DNA of 64,000 nucleotides from Prochlorococcus marinus CUG1415 (GCF_017696015.1 NZ_JAAORL010000001.1:930001-994000); one strand, 5' to 3'; numbered from the stretch's first letter, positions 34,634-43,112 are shown. Notes: a model not told the origin generated them from the sequence alone. Program-made: numbers and translations.

Positions 34634-34831
34634 ATGAATATATTTCACATTATTGACTCTTATCAATATGAAATGGAATCAAGATATCAAGAAAAATCAA
34701 TGCTTACAAACCTTTTTACAGAACACAAATTCATAGGATGGTTAGGCCTGTTTATAATTTTTTTTTCCATCTTTGCAATTTTTGTATTTCAATTTCTTGA
34801 GTGGGAAAGTAATGACAATAAGAAAAGTTAA
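34634..34831 (+). CDS. Small membrane protein
   Basis: 65 residues with one helix (FIGWLGLFIIFFSIFAIFVF) and short polar flanks (SYQYEMESRYQEKSM; EWESNDNKKS). The ATG at 34634 is preferred to a TTG six bases earlier. Unknown family. Confidence 0.55.
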   Translation: MNIFHIIDSYQYEMESRYQEKSMLTNLFTEHKFIGWLGLFIIFFSIFAIFVFQFLEWESNDNKKS

Positions 34832-34871
34832 GAAAATTTATTGCTTATAATTCAATTGAATAATTAAAAAA

Positions 34872-35123
34872 ATGGCAATCTACTTAAAAATAACTAACCC
34901 CACAGAGGTTGTAAAAAAAAAGACATCAAAATGGTTGACAGATATTACACCTGAAAGGATTGATAGGAAATTGGTAGAAGATGAAGTAATCAAAGGTATT
35001 ATTGAGCAATTAACTTTAGAAGGAATTAAAGGAGAAATATCAGCAATTAATGGTTTTGAAGTAAATGAATCTTCAGTAATTACAAAAAATAATTTTGTTA
35101 TCAGAAAAACAAAAACTTTTTAG
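34872..35123 (+). CDS. Small conserved hypothetical protein
   Basis: 83 residues, soluble: IYLKITNPTEVVKKKTSKWL, then RKLVEDEVIKGIIEQLTLEG and IKGEISAINGFEVNE. It ends 19 bases before the Mrr-like gene and may share its transcript. No known family. Confidence 0.6.
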   Translation: MAIYLKITNPTEVVKKKTSKWLTDITPERIDRKLVEDEVIKGIIEQLTLEGIKGEISAINGFEVNESSVITKNNFVIRKTKTF

Positions 35124-35142
35124 ACCGAAAAAAAATACTTTT

Positions 35143-36012
35143 ATGAATAATATTTTTATTTTAATTATTTTAATTATTTTTTTTATTTTTGTAATTATAA
35201 GGGATTATCAAATTAAAAAAAGAAGGTTTAAATTAAATAATGCCTTAAATTCAAATTTCTTTATTCAAACAATTAATAATTTAATAGAAGAAAACAAATA
35301 TAATTTGTTAGAGGAAAGGATTAGATTAAGGGAAATAGATGCTTACGGTAATGAGGATTATAAAAAATGGATTGGCAATCCACCTCTTGATGAAAAAGCC
35401 ATAGAGAAAAATATATTAAATGGATCCAAGCGATTTAAAGAAGGCATCCCATACTTTTGGGAAAAAGTAATTTTAAAAAAATTTGGAAGTATGGAATTAT
35501 TTTTCCAAAAGTGGAGATCTTATTGTGATGAGAATCCTACTATTGATGATGAGATAATTGGATCCATTAGAAATCTTGAAAATGAAGATTGGTTTGTATT
35601 CATAGCAAGTCAAATTGAGAAATCATGCTTAAACCTAATAGAAAATGATTACCCAAAAGTAATTAACGAAAGCTATAAAAAAGGTATTAAATTTGAAAAT
35701 TATTGCATGCAAATTCTCAAACAACATGGCTGGGAAGTTAAAGAAACTCCTAATACTGGAGATCAAGGGGTTGACTTAATTGCATCAATCAATGATTTGA
35801 GAATATGTATTCAATGCAAAGATCATGAAAAAGCTATTGGAAATAAAGCAGTGCAGGAAATTTCAGCTGGTAAATTATTTTGGAAAGGTACGCACGCAAT
35901 AATAGTCTCAAAATCTGGCTTTACAAAGTCTGCCCATCAACTAGCAAAATCAAATAAAGTAAAATTAATCAACGAATATCAATTGAAAGATTTAGAAAAG
36001 TTTATTGTTTGA
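35143..36012 (+). CDS. Membrane-anchored Mrr-like restriction endonuclease
   Basis: 289 residues: an N-terminal helix (NIFILIILIIFFIFVIIRD), a charged middle of about 160 residues, and a C-terminal Mrr catalytic domain: GIKFENYCMQILKQHGWEV, DQGVDLIAS (Asp) and CIQCKD (QxK), then GTHAIIVSKSGFTKSA. Mrr-type enzymes cut modified DNA. A membrane anchor is unusual and could mean cleavage of incoming DNA at the envelope, an inference. Start at 35143, where the helix begins; earlier codons overlap the previous gene. Confidence 0.82.
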   Translation: MNNIFILIILIIFFIFVIIRDYQIKKRRFKLNNALNSNFFIQTINNLIEENKYNLLEERIRLREIDAYGNEDYKKWIGNPPLDEKAIEKNILNGSKRFKEGIPYFWEKVILKKFGSMELFFQKWRSYCDENPTIDDEIIGSIRNLENEDWFVFIASQIEKSCLNLIENDYPKVINESYKKGIKFENYCMQILKQHGWEVKETPNTGDQGVDLIASINDLRICIQCKDHEKAIGNKAVQEISAGKLFWKGTHAIIVSKSGFTKSAHQLAKSNKVKLINEYQLKDLEKFIV

Positions 36013-36017
36013 ATACT

Positions 36018-36422
36018 TTATATCAATTGTGTTAAGCCCTCTTTGTAAAGCAAAAGTGTTGTAAAAATTCCTGAGGCCCACATTAAACCTCTAGCTGTTG
36101 GGATATTAAATACATAGGCACCAATATATAAAATACGGAAAATAGGATGAATCAATGATGCAATTATTGCAATATTAGAGTCAGTTAAAGTAATCAAACA
36201 AAGAAGGCATGCCGGAGCATGTAAGGAAATACTTTCCCAACAATTTTGATGACACCAAACAGCTCTTTTACCAAAAGAAGGTAATTCGTCGAATAAAGCC
36301 CTTGGAGCAGACATATTTTCAACAGAATAGCCTGCTTTAACTCTTCCTATAGTTAATGGAATAATAGATAACAAAACAACACCGACTGATAGACAAAGGC
36401 TCCAAGCAAAAGCTACATGCAT
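36018..36422 (-). CDS. MAPEG family membrane protein
   Basis: 134 residues with four helices; PRALFDELPSFGKRAVWCHQNCWE, then HPIFRILYIGAYVFNIPTARGL follow the cyanobacterial MAPEG pattern. MAPEG proteins include microsomal glutathione transferases, but bacterial members are mostly uncharacterised. Confidence 0.83.
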   Translation of the reverse strand: MHVAFAWSLCLSVGVVLLSIIPLTIGRVKAGYSVENMSAPRALFDELPSFGKRAVWCHQNCWESISLHAPACLLCLITLTDSNIAIIASLIHPIFRILYIGAYVFNIPTARGLMWASGIFTTLLLYKEGLTQLI

Positions 36423-36542
36423 ATGATTTAAATAATATTATTAGCATAATAATTGCAACTAATTATCGTGATAAATGAAAAATCATTACCATAGATAAAA
36501 CTTCGCAAAAAATGCTGTAATTTATATTAAAAAAAATCATTT

Positions 36543-36668
36543 ATGGATATTTCAAAGATAGTTTTAATTTTTGGCATAAGTTTACTAATATATTTTGCTT
36601 TTCTGTTTTTAGGATTTTTTCTTAAGAATAAAAATTTAAAGGCGCAGATTCTAAAAAAAGAAGAATAG
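36543..36668 (+). CDS. Small membrane protein (41 aa)
   Basis: 41 residues with one long helix (SKIVLIFGISLLIYFAFLFL) and a basic tail (KNKNLKAQILKKEE). A proper ATG and typical composition support it. It heads a run of three small plus-strand genes. Confidence 0.5.
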   Translation: MDISKIVLIFGISLLIYFAFLFLGFFLKNKNLKAQILKKEE

Positions 36669-36675
36669 ATTATTA

Positions 36676-36804
36676 ATGCCACCAAAATTTACTATTTTTC
36701 TCAATATTTTTATATCTTTTTGGATATATTTCATGGAAATAAAATTTGATCCTAATAATAATATGGGATATTTGAAATTTAATAAAACAGTTGGTGATAT
36801 ATGA
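36676..36804 (+). CDS. Small hypothetical protein (42 aa)
   Basis: 42 residues: hydrophobic first half (FTIFLNIFISFWIYFMEI) and polar end. The stop overlaps the next start by four bases (ATGA), which suggests coupled translation and a real gene. Confidence 0.48.
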   Translation: MPPKFTIFLNIFISFWIYFMEIKFDPNNNMGYLKFNKTVGDI

Positions 36805-37094
36805 AAAAATTTTATAAATTTCTTAAAAGTTTTCTATTTATATCATTTTGGCTTATTTTATCCTCATTTTTAACCCAATATTGGAATACCTTTCATTGGG
36901 AATACATTTACTTAAACTTCAGAATTATATTTGATAAAGAATTTTGGTTTGTTGTAGAAAAAATTCTTTTAGGATTTGATATTGGTTACTGGTTAGAAGA
37001 AGCACTAAAATTCTTAAGCTATGAAATACCTAAAGAATCTTTTAAATATTTTCCAATTTATTTCGTTTTAAAGTCTATTTGGATAAAGAATTAA
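36801..37094 (+). CDS. Hypothetical membrane protein
   Basis: 97 residues with aromatic-rich hydrophobic stretches (FLKSFLFISFWLILSSFL; FRIIFDKEFWFVVEKILLGF). No family recognised. Coupled to the 42-aa gene before it. Confidence 0.5.
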   Translation: MKKFYKFLKSFLFISFWLILSSFLTQYWNTFHWEYIYLNFRIIFDKEFWFVVEKILLGFDIGYWLEEALKFLSYEIPKESFKYFPIYFVLKSIWIKN

Positions 37095-37193
37095 TTTAAA
37101 TTTTTAAAAGATTTTTAAAAATTACTTAAGATTCTTGAATAAAGTCGTTTATTTTATTTTTCTTAAGACAAATAAATTGCCTTTATCACTTCT

Positions 37194-37643
37194 TCAGATT
37201 CTAAGCCTATTACTTAAAAAAGTTATCTCTAACAACCCTAATTGTTCATTATTTATTTCTTTAATAGCCTTTATTTTTTCTTCCAAATTCAGGACAAATA
37301 ACACCAGCATGTTTAAATCTAACCCCAATATTATTTTCATTTATGTAATAAAGTCTTAATAAAATACCATTACCAGTAATTGGTTTTATTCCTCTCGGTT
37401 GAAGTAAATTAAGACCATTTAAATTAAAGGGATCTAGAATTTGAAGATTATCAATAAAAGGAGAATATTTTAAAAACGGTCTATTAGAACTACTCCACCT
37501 AGCCTCCCAGACACCCTTTACATCACTTCTATCTTTACAAATGAAAAGTTATGATCAATTCCAAGTTGTTCTAGAATAGATTGAATCTTCTCTGAATTTA
37601 GAGATTTAAGAAGTAAATTTAATAAATAATCTTCGAATTCCAT
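37194..37643 (-). pseudogene. Hypothetical gene disrupted by two compensating frameshifts
   Basis: From the ATG at 37643 the frame reads MEFEDYLLNLLLKSLNSEK and on to LEQLGIDHNF, then stops. A second frame, shifted by one base, continues SDVKGVWEARWSSSNRPFLK, NLNGLNLLQPRGIKPI and GVRFKHAGVICPEF, and the first frame resumes with KIKAIKEINNEQLGLLEI to a TGA at 37194-37196. Start and final stop are in one frame (450 bp, 149 residues), so one base is missing near 37534-37548 (a T-run in coding sense) and one is extra near 37280-37293. No family identified. Confidence 0.7.
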
Positions 37644-37721
37644 TTAACAAACACTGAGTAAAAGGCTAAGGATAAATACTCACCTCCATATGCTATATTC
37701 TACTCAGAATGTGTTGATTCG

Positions 37722-38006
37722 ATGACAAAGAGCTATTGGCTAAAGAAAATTTCAATTCCAAATGCTGATTTATTCCTGGAATACATTAGAACAGTTTTGC
37801 CTTGGATCAAATCCGTGGGAGGAGTGATAGTAAAAAGAGATTTGATACAAGAATCAGCCTCAAATGAATGGGACGGAGGGCAGCTAGGATTAGTAATAGA
37901 ATTCGAATCAAAATTTGCTGCTAAAAAAGCATTTTATTCTGAAGTATTTCAAAAATATCTACAGTCCAGAGATTTAATGGAACTTGTTACTATAAGTACT
38001 CTTTAA
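37722..38006 (+). CDS. DUF1330 family protein
   Basis: 94 residues of ferredoxin-like alpha/beta fold: KSYWLKKISIPNADLFLEYI, then VGGVIVKRD and LGLVIEFESKFAAKKAF. This is the DUF1330 dimeric barrel pattern. Role unknown. Confidence 0.78.
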   Translation: MTKSYWLKKISIPNADLFLEYIRTVLPWIKSVGGVIVKRDLIQESASNEWDGGQLGLVIEFESKFAAKKAFYSEVFQKYLQSRDLMELVTISTL

Positions 38007-38143
38007 AAGAGTCAAAGAATATTGACCGCAGACAAGCTTATCATAAGTATTTATTACTATTAAAGTATTTTTGTAATATTTATAACTTCACCACCAATAG
38101 GATATTTTACAAAATTTGAATGTAAAAGCAATTGGTTAATAAA

Positions 38144-38323
38144 ATGAACTATTCAACAGAAAAAGATGATTATTTGATGACAACTCCATATACAAAAAAA
38201 ATTCAGCAAAAATTTGAAAAGGTTAAGTCATTTTTAGAGCAAAATGGATTTAATCCTTCATCAGAGAGCTTAATGCAAGATATAGTTAGTTCAGAAGAAT
38301 ATATTGCCAAAAATGGTTTATAG
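38144..38323 (+). CDS. Small hypothetical protein (59 aa)
   Basis: 59 soluble residues (TTPYTKKIQQKFEKVKSFLE, then NPSSESLMQDIVSSEEYIAK). ATG at 38144 chosen over an upstream TTG. Convergent with the Ssl1498-type gene, four bases away. Unknown role. Confidence 0.55.
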   Translation: MNYSTEKDDYLMTTPYTKKIQQKFEKVKSFLEQNGFNPSSESLMQDIVSSEEYIAKNGL

Positions 38324-38327
38324 AAAA

Positions 38328-38507
38328 TCAAAAGATATTTAGAGTCCTTAAGTAATAAAAACCGCCTATTAAAAAAGGTAATAATATTCCAATAAATAAT
38401 AAAAAAGATTTTCTTGATTCGCCTTTTGATATGGGATTAATTTCTGGTTCTATTGCAAAACCATTCTGTCTGCCACCGCTTTCGGTTGTATAACCTTTTT
38501 TATTCAT
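38328..38507 (-). CDS. Ssl1498-type light-harvesting-like protein
   Basis: 59 residues. The start YTTESGGRQNGFAIEPEI is the hallmark N-terminus of the Ssl1498/HLIP-associated family, and one helix follows (FLLFIGILLPFLIGGFYYL). The chlorophyll-binding ExxNxR motif of true high-light-inducible proteins is absent, so pigment binding is unlikely. Probably a thylakoid membrane protein. Confidence 0.72.
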   Translation of the reverse strand: MNKKGYTTESGGRQNGFAIEPEINPISKGESRKSFLLFIGILLPFLIGGFYYLRTLNIF

Positions 38508-38592
38508 ATGAAAAATAATCTACGCAGATTATCTCATGTAAAAAGTTATTTAAAAAAATCTTTTACATTTAGAATTATACTAATTTCTAAAT

Positions 38593-38745
38593 CTAACAAT
38601 TAATTTCGATCTGAGATTTCAATTTGGCAGCTTTTTTTAAAAGCCCTACAACTTCCTTACGGCCAGTAGCAAATTCAACCTTAGTTAGTAGCTCACTATA
38701 TTTCTTTGAGATTTCTCTATGTTTCATTTTTAGTATTAACTTCAT
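38593..38745 (-). CDS. Small basic helical protein (50 aa)
   Basis: 50 residues, Lys-rich and helical: KMKHREISKKYSELLTKVEF, then ATGRKEVVGLLKKAAKLKSQIE. An internal Met at residue 7 is an alternative start. No family recognised. Confidence 0.55.
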   Translation of the reverse strand: MKLILKMKHREISKKYSELLTKVEFATGRKEVVGLLKKAAKLKSQIEINC

Positions 38746-38895
38746 TAAATTATAAAGTTAATAAAAATATTTTTTGTATAAAAGATATCAAAATGAAGTT
38801 CTAATACCTTTACCTATTTAAACCAACCTTTTTTCTTAGTTTAATTTCTTCTTTAATAACTTCTTATTTTCTCAAAATAATCCCTTTTTTTATAA

Positions 38896-39075
38896 CTATT
38901 TGTAGTAATTCACTAAGTCGATAATTAATATAGCTAGTAATGAAAAACCTAAAATTAAGGGTAAATAAGGATATTTATTTAAAATTTTATTTAGCTGATT
39001 TTTTGATGTTTTTTTCTCCTTTTTCTTTTCTCTAGGTGGTAAGCCTAACTCTTCCCTTCTCTTAGCTTCTCCCAT
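38896..39075 (-). CDS. DUF2839-like small membrane protein
   Basis: 59 residues starting MGEAKRREELGLPPREKKKE, the usual DUF2839 lead, and one C-terminal helix (PYLPLILGFSLLAILIIDLV). Conserved in cyanobacteria; role unknown. Confidence 0.7.
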   Translation of the reverse strand: MGEAKRREELGLPPREKKKEKKTSKNQLNKILNKYPYLPLILGFSLLAILIIDLVNYYK

Positions 39076-39201
39076 AATTTTTTAATCTATTTAAGACTAT
39101 TTTATACATCTAGTAAAAGAAATGTATTGTTCTAGATTTGAATTATTAACGACTAATTTAGTAAATATTTTGTATATATTTAGAATATATACAAAAATAA
39201 C

Positions 39202-39309
39202 ATGATAGAAGTTGTTTGGTCAGTAAATATAATGATTGCAATTCTGATTATTGGTATTGCCTGGGTTCTTTACTACATATTCACTTATGATCAAAAATTT
39301 AGTTCCTAG
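39202..39309 (+). CDS. Small single-helix membrane protein (35 aa)
   Basis: 35 residues, one helix (SVNIMIAILIIGIAWVLYYIF) and a short polar end. It ends four bases before the Nif11-like gene on the same strand. Confidence 0.5.
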   Translation: MIEVVWSVNIMIAILIIGIAWVLYYIFTYDQKFSS

Positions 39310-39313
39310 ATAA

Positions 39314-39496
39314 ATGTCAGATAAAGATCTAAGTAATTTTCTAAAAAAAATAGAGCAACTTAATCAAATTGCTGAGCTAATAAAAAATAATCCTAGTAAA
39401 AAGTTGTCCCTTTCAAAATGCAAAAATCATGATGAAGTAATTAAATTAACCTCTGAATGGGGTTTTGATATTGGTAAAAGGTGGGGAGAATATTAA
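39314..39496 (+). CDS. Nif11-like small protein
   Basis: 60 residues: DLSNFLKKIEQLNQIAELIK, then CKNHDEVIKLTSEWGFDIGK. This matches the Nif11 domain (short helices, then the A/SxxxGF turn). In low-light strains Nif11-type leaders precede lanthipeptide precursors; here no GG cleavage site, core peptide or modifying enzyme is visible, so a stand-alone role is likelier. Confidence 0.66.
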   Translation: MSDKDLSNFLKKIEQLNQIAELIKNNPSKKLSLSKCKNHDEVIKLTSEWGFDIGKRWGEY

Positions 39497-39581
39497 TTGA
39501 TTTTATTATCAGCATTATTAAAATTGCCATCAACATCAAATTAAATTACTAGGATTAATTAGCATTTCTTGTACTGGAATT

Positions 39582-40352
39582 ATGAAAGAAATTGGAGAAA
39601 TTAAGTCAAATATATATAAAATAGCTGCTGTTACAGATAGGGGGCAAAGATTAAATAAATTAATTTCTCCTATGTATGAGGAAAAAGTCAATGAAATGGA
39701 TCAATTGATTGATGATCTTAAAAACCTTAGTTTCGAAATATCAGAAAAATCATTATCTGGAGAGTGGGAATTGATTTTTTCTAATGTTGAATTATTTCGA
39801 AGTTCTCCTTTCTTCCTTGCTATTGAAAAGGCATTAAATGATGAATTTAAAAGTAATCTTTTTTTTAAATTACATCAATTGCAAGTAGGATCCTTTGGAA
39901 TATCTACTATTGGGAGAATTGCTCAAAAGATTGATTTTGATAAAAAAGAATTTATATCTACTTTTGACACTACAATATTTGGGCTCACAACAATTCCTAT
40001 CTTAGGTTGGTTCAAACTTTTACCTACCTTTGGAGGAAGAGTAATAACCCTAGCAAGTGATTTAGCTTTAAAAAATAATTCACTTGATATGAACTTACAA
40101 AAGACAAAAGTTTCCAAAGTTGATGGACTTAATAAGATTCCATTCATTAGTGGATTACTTATGGATAGATGGTATCCAGTTAAAGATGTATGGAATAAAT
40201 TACCTTGGAATAAAGAACCACCAAATTGCAAGGTATTAATTGTATATTTAGACGAAGAAATGAGAATTATGCAGGATATGTATGGCTCTATTTTTATTTA
40301 TATAAGGCCTTCAATTTCTTTATTGAATCCAAATAGATTATCTAATAATTAA
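39582..40352 (+). CDS. PAP/fibrillin family protein
   Basis: 256 residues. LSGEWELIFSNVELFRSSPF and the later LPTFGGRVITLASDLALKN and RWYPVKDVWNKLPWN fit the plastid lipid-associated protein/fibrillin domain (PF04755), which binds lipids at thylakoids or plastoglobules. No signal peptide is seen. Single gene on the plus strand. Confidence 0.8.
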   Translation: MKEIGEIKSNIYKIAAVTDRGQRLNKLISPMYEEKVNEMDQLIDDLKNLSFEISEKSLSGEWELIFSNVELFRSSPFFLAIEKALNDEFKSNLFFKLHQLQVGSFGISTIGRIAQKIDFDKKEFISTFDTTIFGLTTIPILGWFKLLPTFGGRVITLASDLALKNNSLDMNLQKTKVSKVDGLNKIPFISGLLMDRWYPVKDVWNKLPWNKEPPNCKVLIVYLDEEMRIMQDMYGSIFIYIRPSISLLNPNRLSNN

Positions 40353-40485
40353 TTGAAGGCTGACTAATATTCTTAGTAATTTTCAGAAGAAATATATTAA
40401 AAATATTATTTTAAAGATTTATTAATAAAGACATGTCGCGTATCAAATACAAATAGGTTATGTTCGTAGTGAACAATTTTTTATT

Positions 40486-40800
40486 ATGCTTAGGAATCAA
40501 GAAAAAAACTCACTTGTTAGAGGAATTTTTTTAATAGTGGGATGGGGCTTAGGTTTAGACCGATTCTACGAAGGAGATAAAAAAGGTGGTTTTTTATCAA
40601 TCATAGGTTGGAGTCTCACATTTTTTAGCTTATGCTTTCTTAAATGTTCAGGATATGAATATGTTGATGGAGTAAAAAATTATTCAGAATATTCTCCTAA
40701 TCCTTTAATAGTATTACCTTTACTTGCTGGAGCATATGGTGGCTTTCTAATAATTAAAAAGGCATTTAGATTAGCAAAACAATTTGAGAATGCTGAATAA
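40486..40800 (+). CDS. TM2 domain-containing membrane protein
   Basis: 104 residues. The TM2 core is GIFLIVGWGLGLDRFYEGDKKGGFL followed by a second helix; a third helix lies near residues 75-90. TM2 proteins are small, widely spread and of unknown role. Confidence 0.78.
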   Translation: MLRNQEKNSLVRGIFLIVGWGLGLDRFYEGDKKGGFLSIIGWSLTFFSLCFLKCSGYEYVDGVKNYSEYSPNPLIVLPLLAGAYGGFLIIKKAFRLAKQFENAE

Positions 40801-40818
40801 TACTACAAATAATGAAAT

Positions 40819-40980
40819 TCAAGATAATAAGCCAGTACCTTTCAAAAAAAATTTAAATAAAAGAATTACCAAAAGGTTTATTATTGCTAAGGCTACCAAT
40901 CCATTTCTGTTCTTAACATCTAACTTCTTAACTAAATTAGAAAGATAAACGACTGGATTTTCAGGCTCTTTATTATCCAA
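40819..40980 (-). CDS. Small membrane protein (53 aa, TTG start)
   Basis: 53 residues: DNKEPENPVVYLSNLVKKLD, then one helix (GLVALAIINLLVILLFKFF). A plus-strand frame from 40788 covers the same bases, but its product has no membrane or domain character, so the minus strand is favoured. Confidence 0.45.
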   Translation of the reverse strand: MDNKEPENPVVYLSNLVKKLDVKNRNGLVALAIINLLVILLFKFFLKGTGLLS

Positions 40981-41075
40981 ATTTTATTTAAATATTAATT
41001 TAGAAGAAAATATCACAGTTTCACTAAAAGAATCAAAATTGTAAAGATGAATATCCAATAAGATAGAAATAATTT

Positions 41076-41504
41076 CTAATCCATAATTCCTGCATTTCTT
41101 AAAAAAGCTTTACCAATATTGCCAATCAAAAGAAATGCAGACAAATTAATTAAAAGAATTATTAATAATGCCAACATTTTGTGGTTTGGATTAGTTGAAA
41201 TGCCATCAAATCCCTTATTAAGAAATCTTTCAAAAAGTGATTTAGCTTTGTTTAGTTTTTGTTGCGTTGAATCAAGATTAATTTTTTCTTTAGAAGAATC
41301 TTGATTACTTGCTTTCTCTAGGAATTCTGTAAAGGCCTTAACATTCTCTTCTTTTTTATTACCCTCAATAAGATCTTTATTATCTTCATTAAGATTGGAG
41401 GACGATTCGACTGAATTATTTTCCTCAGGATTAAGATTTGAATCTTCCAAATTAATAGTAAATGCTAGAAGTATATTACACCATAAAAAAAACCACTCGA
41501 TCAA
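41076..41504 (-). CDS. Hypothetical protein with terminal membrane helices
   Basis: 142 residues: an N-terminal hydrophobic segment (FFLWCNILLAFTI), a long acidic, Asn/Ser/Glu-rich middle with a helical KEKINLDSTQQKLNKAKSLF part, and a C-terminal helix (LALLIILLINLSAFLLIG). Probably membrane anchored with a cytoplasmic or periplasmic linker. No family. Confidence 0.6.
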   Translation of the reverse strand: MIEWFFLWCNILLAFTINLEDSNLNPEENNSVESSSNLNEDNKDLIEGNKKEENVKAFTEFLEKASNQDSSKEKINLDSTQQKLNKAKSLFERFLNKGFDGISTNPNHKMLALLIILLINLSAFLLIGNIGKAFLRNAGIMD

Positions 41505-41628
41505 TTGAAAAGAGGGTTAGCTAAGATTAAAGTTCTTTATATAATAGTAATTTATTTTGATAAAATTCGCGGTAGGAGCATTCTGGAGTTTTAAATTAGT
41601 TTATAGTCAAGGTTATTTTTAATTACAG

Positions 41629-41835
41629 ATGTTAGATGAGAATACTAAAAAAGCATGTAAAGAGGATCCCTCAATAAGAGAAATTAAAATTAGAAATATA
41701 GAACATGCTATTGAACAAGCGGAGTTGATGATAAAAGAATCAAAAATGAACCAAGAAGAATTAATCTTCTTAAAAAGAAAAATATCGGACTCAAGACAGG
41801 ATCTAGAGATACTTTATTTAATGAAAATTCAATGA
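41629..41835 (+). CDS. Small helical hypothetical protein
   Basis: 68 residues, charged and strongly helical (IREIKIRNIEHAIEQAELM, then FLKRKISDSRQDLEILYLMK); a short coiled coil is likely. Unknown role. Confidence 0.55.
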   Translation: MLDENTKKACKEDPSIREIKIRNIEHAIEQAELMIKESKMNQEELIFLKRKISDSRQDLEILYLMKIQ

Positions 41836-41950
41836 ATATACATTTATTAATCTTTAAAAAATATTGAATTTTGCAAAGAAAATTAATTTGTATATTTGAA
41901 GACTTATAAAGCTTAAAAAGAATGTAATGGTTTGTATAAATATTCTAGTT

Positions 41951-42052
41951 ATGTCTAAAAATAATCTATATATACCTTTAAAGGTTTATCCATACATATT
42001 CATTTAAATTACTGCTATTGCAATAACAGCAGCTTCATATGTAATTGCTTAG
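41951..42052 (+). pseudogene. Small membrane-protein reading frame interrupted by a stop
   Basis: From the ATG: SKNNLYIPLKVYPYIFI, an in-frame TAA at 42005-42007, then ITAIAITAASYVIA and a TAG. Both sides of the stop read like one 33-residue single-helix protein. It may be a decayed gene; the short length leaves chance as an alternative. Confidence 0.4.
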
Positions 42053-42116
42053 TTCTATCTGCTATATAAAGTTTTTAGATATTAAATAAATTAAAATATT
42101 TGTATTAATTAATAAT

Positions 42117-42359
42117 ATGGATAAAGTCAAAATAGCAATTTTTACAATACCAATAATCATATTTTCCATTGTTGGGATTAAAAAATTAATTCATATAAAT
42201 CAAGTTAATGATTTAAAAAATAAAGAAGAATCATTCTTAAATGAATCTATAGGTGTTTTAAATGAATGCTTCGATCTAGAAAATAAAAATAAAAGAACTC
42301 TTAATAAATCAATTGAATTAATTGAGTATTGCTTAGAGGAATATGGGTATAAAAACTGA
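42117..42359 (+). CDS. Small membrane-anchored protein
   Basis: 80 residues with an N-terminal helix (VKIAIFTIPIIIFSIVGIKKL) and a helical, Asn/Lys/Glu-rich tail with two Cys (LNECFDLENKNKRTL; IEYCLEEYGYKN). Unknown family. Confidence 0.55.
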   Translation: MDKVKIAIFTIPIIIFSIVGIKKLIHINQVNDLKNKEESFLNESIGVLNECFDLENKNKRTLNKSIELIEYCLEEYGYKN

Positions 42360-42488
42360 TTTCAAAACTTGAATGATGAATTTCCTTAATACTCCACTAA
42401 TATGCAAATAAAAAATTTCTAATCAATAATATTGTCATGTTCCATAATTTTTTATTAATAATATTTTCCTAATTTAATTTTTTTTAAA

Positions 42489-42893
42489 ATGACTAAAGTG
42501 AAATGTTCTTATTTAGGAAATTTAAACTGTGAGGCTATTCATCTACAATCTGGAAGTCTTATTAGAACGGATGCACCTTTAGATCACTATGGAAAAGGTG
42601 AAAGTTTTTCCCCAACCGATTTATTAGCAACATCTCTAGGTACTTGCCTGCTTACAATTATGGCAATCAAAGCTAAATCGAAAGGATTTGATTTGAAAGG
42701 TATATATTTAAATATTGAAAAACTAATGACACAAAATAGCGAGAGGAAGATAAAAGAACTAATAATAGATATTTTTATACCAGAGAGCACTTCTAATGAA
42801 ACTATTGATTTTTTGAAAAAAGCTTCCAAAGAATGTCCAGTTACAAGAAATTTATCTCAAGAAATAGATATTAAAATTTGTTGGCATCATTAA
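42489..42893 (+). CDS. OsmC-like peroxidase/redox protein
   Basis: 134 residues. SPTDLLATSLGTCLLTIMAIKAK carries the first conserved Cys and KKASKECPVTRNLSQE the second, the OsmC/YhfA pair. OsmC proteins reduce organic hydroperoxides; the YhfA-type subgroup is less certain. Confidence 0.87.
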   Translation: MTKVKCSYLGNLNCEAIHLQSGSLIRTDAPLDHYGKGESFSPTDLLATSLGTCLLTIMAIKAKSKGFDLKGIYLNIEKLMTQNSERKIKELIIDIFIPESTSNETIDFLKKASKECPVTRNLSQEIDIKICWHH

Positions 42894-42926
42894 TAAATCT
42901 CAAACATAGTAAATACAGAAAAAATA

Positions 42927-43046
42927 ATGAAATACTTTATTGGAATAATCATTCTTTTATTTGGAATATATATAATCACAGATTTGGCACTAAAGACTAG
43001 GTATAAAAGAAAAAGACTTTCAAAGAAAAAAAATAAATCTTTTTAA
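42927..43046 (+). CDS. Small membrane protein (39 aa)
   Basis: 39 residues: one helix (YFIGIIILLFGIYIITDLAL) and a very basic tail (RYKRKRLSKKKNKSF). The ATG lies 33 bp after the OsmC-like gene on the same strand. Confidence 0.5.
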   Translation: MKYFIGIIILLFGIYIITDLALKTRYKRKRLSKKKNKSF

Positions 43047-43112
43047 TTTTATTATTGAATATTAAGGAATAAGATTTAATTTTATAATGACAATTAAGGG
43101 TTTAATTTAGTT

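Noticed and set aside
37135-37359. A 74-codon plus-strand open frame
   Set aside because: Lies antisense to the frameshifted gene at 37194-37643, whose protein is far more natural.
39314-39496. Prochlorosin-type lanthipeptide precursor
   Set aside because: Nif11 similarity only; no GG-type cleavage site, Cys/Ser/Thr core or LanM-like enzyme in the window.
40461-40480. GTTC-GAAC mini-hairpin followed by Ts before the TM2 gene
   Set aside because: A four-pair AT-flanked stem is too weak to call a terminator or attenuator.
40788-40949. A plus-strand 53-codon frame overlapping the end of the TM2 gene
   Set aside because: The minus-strand frame over the same bases encodes a convincing membrane protein; the plus product has no such character.
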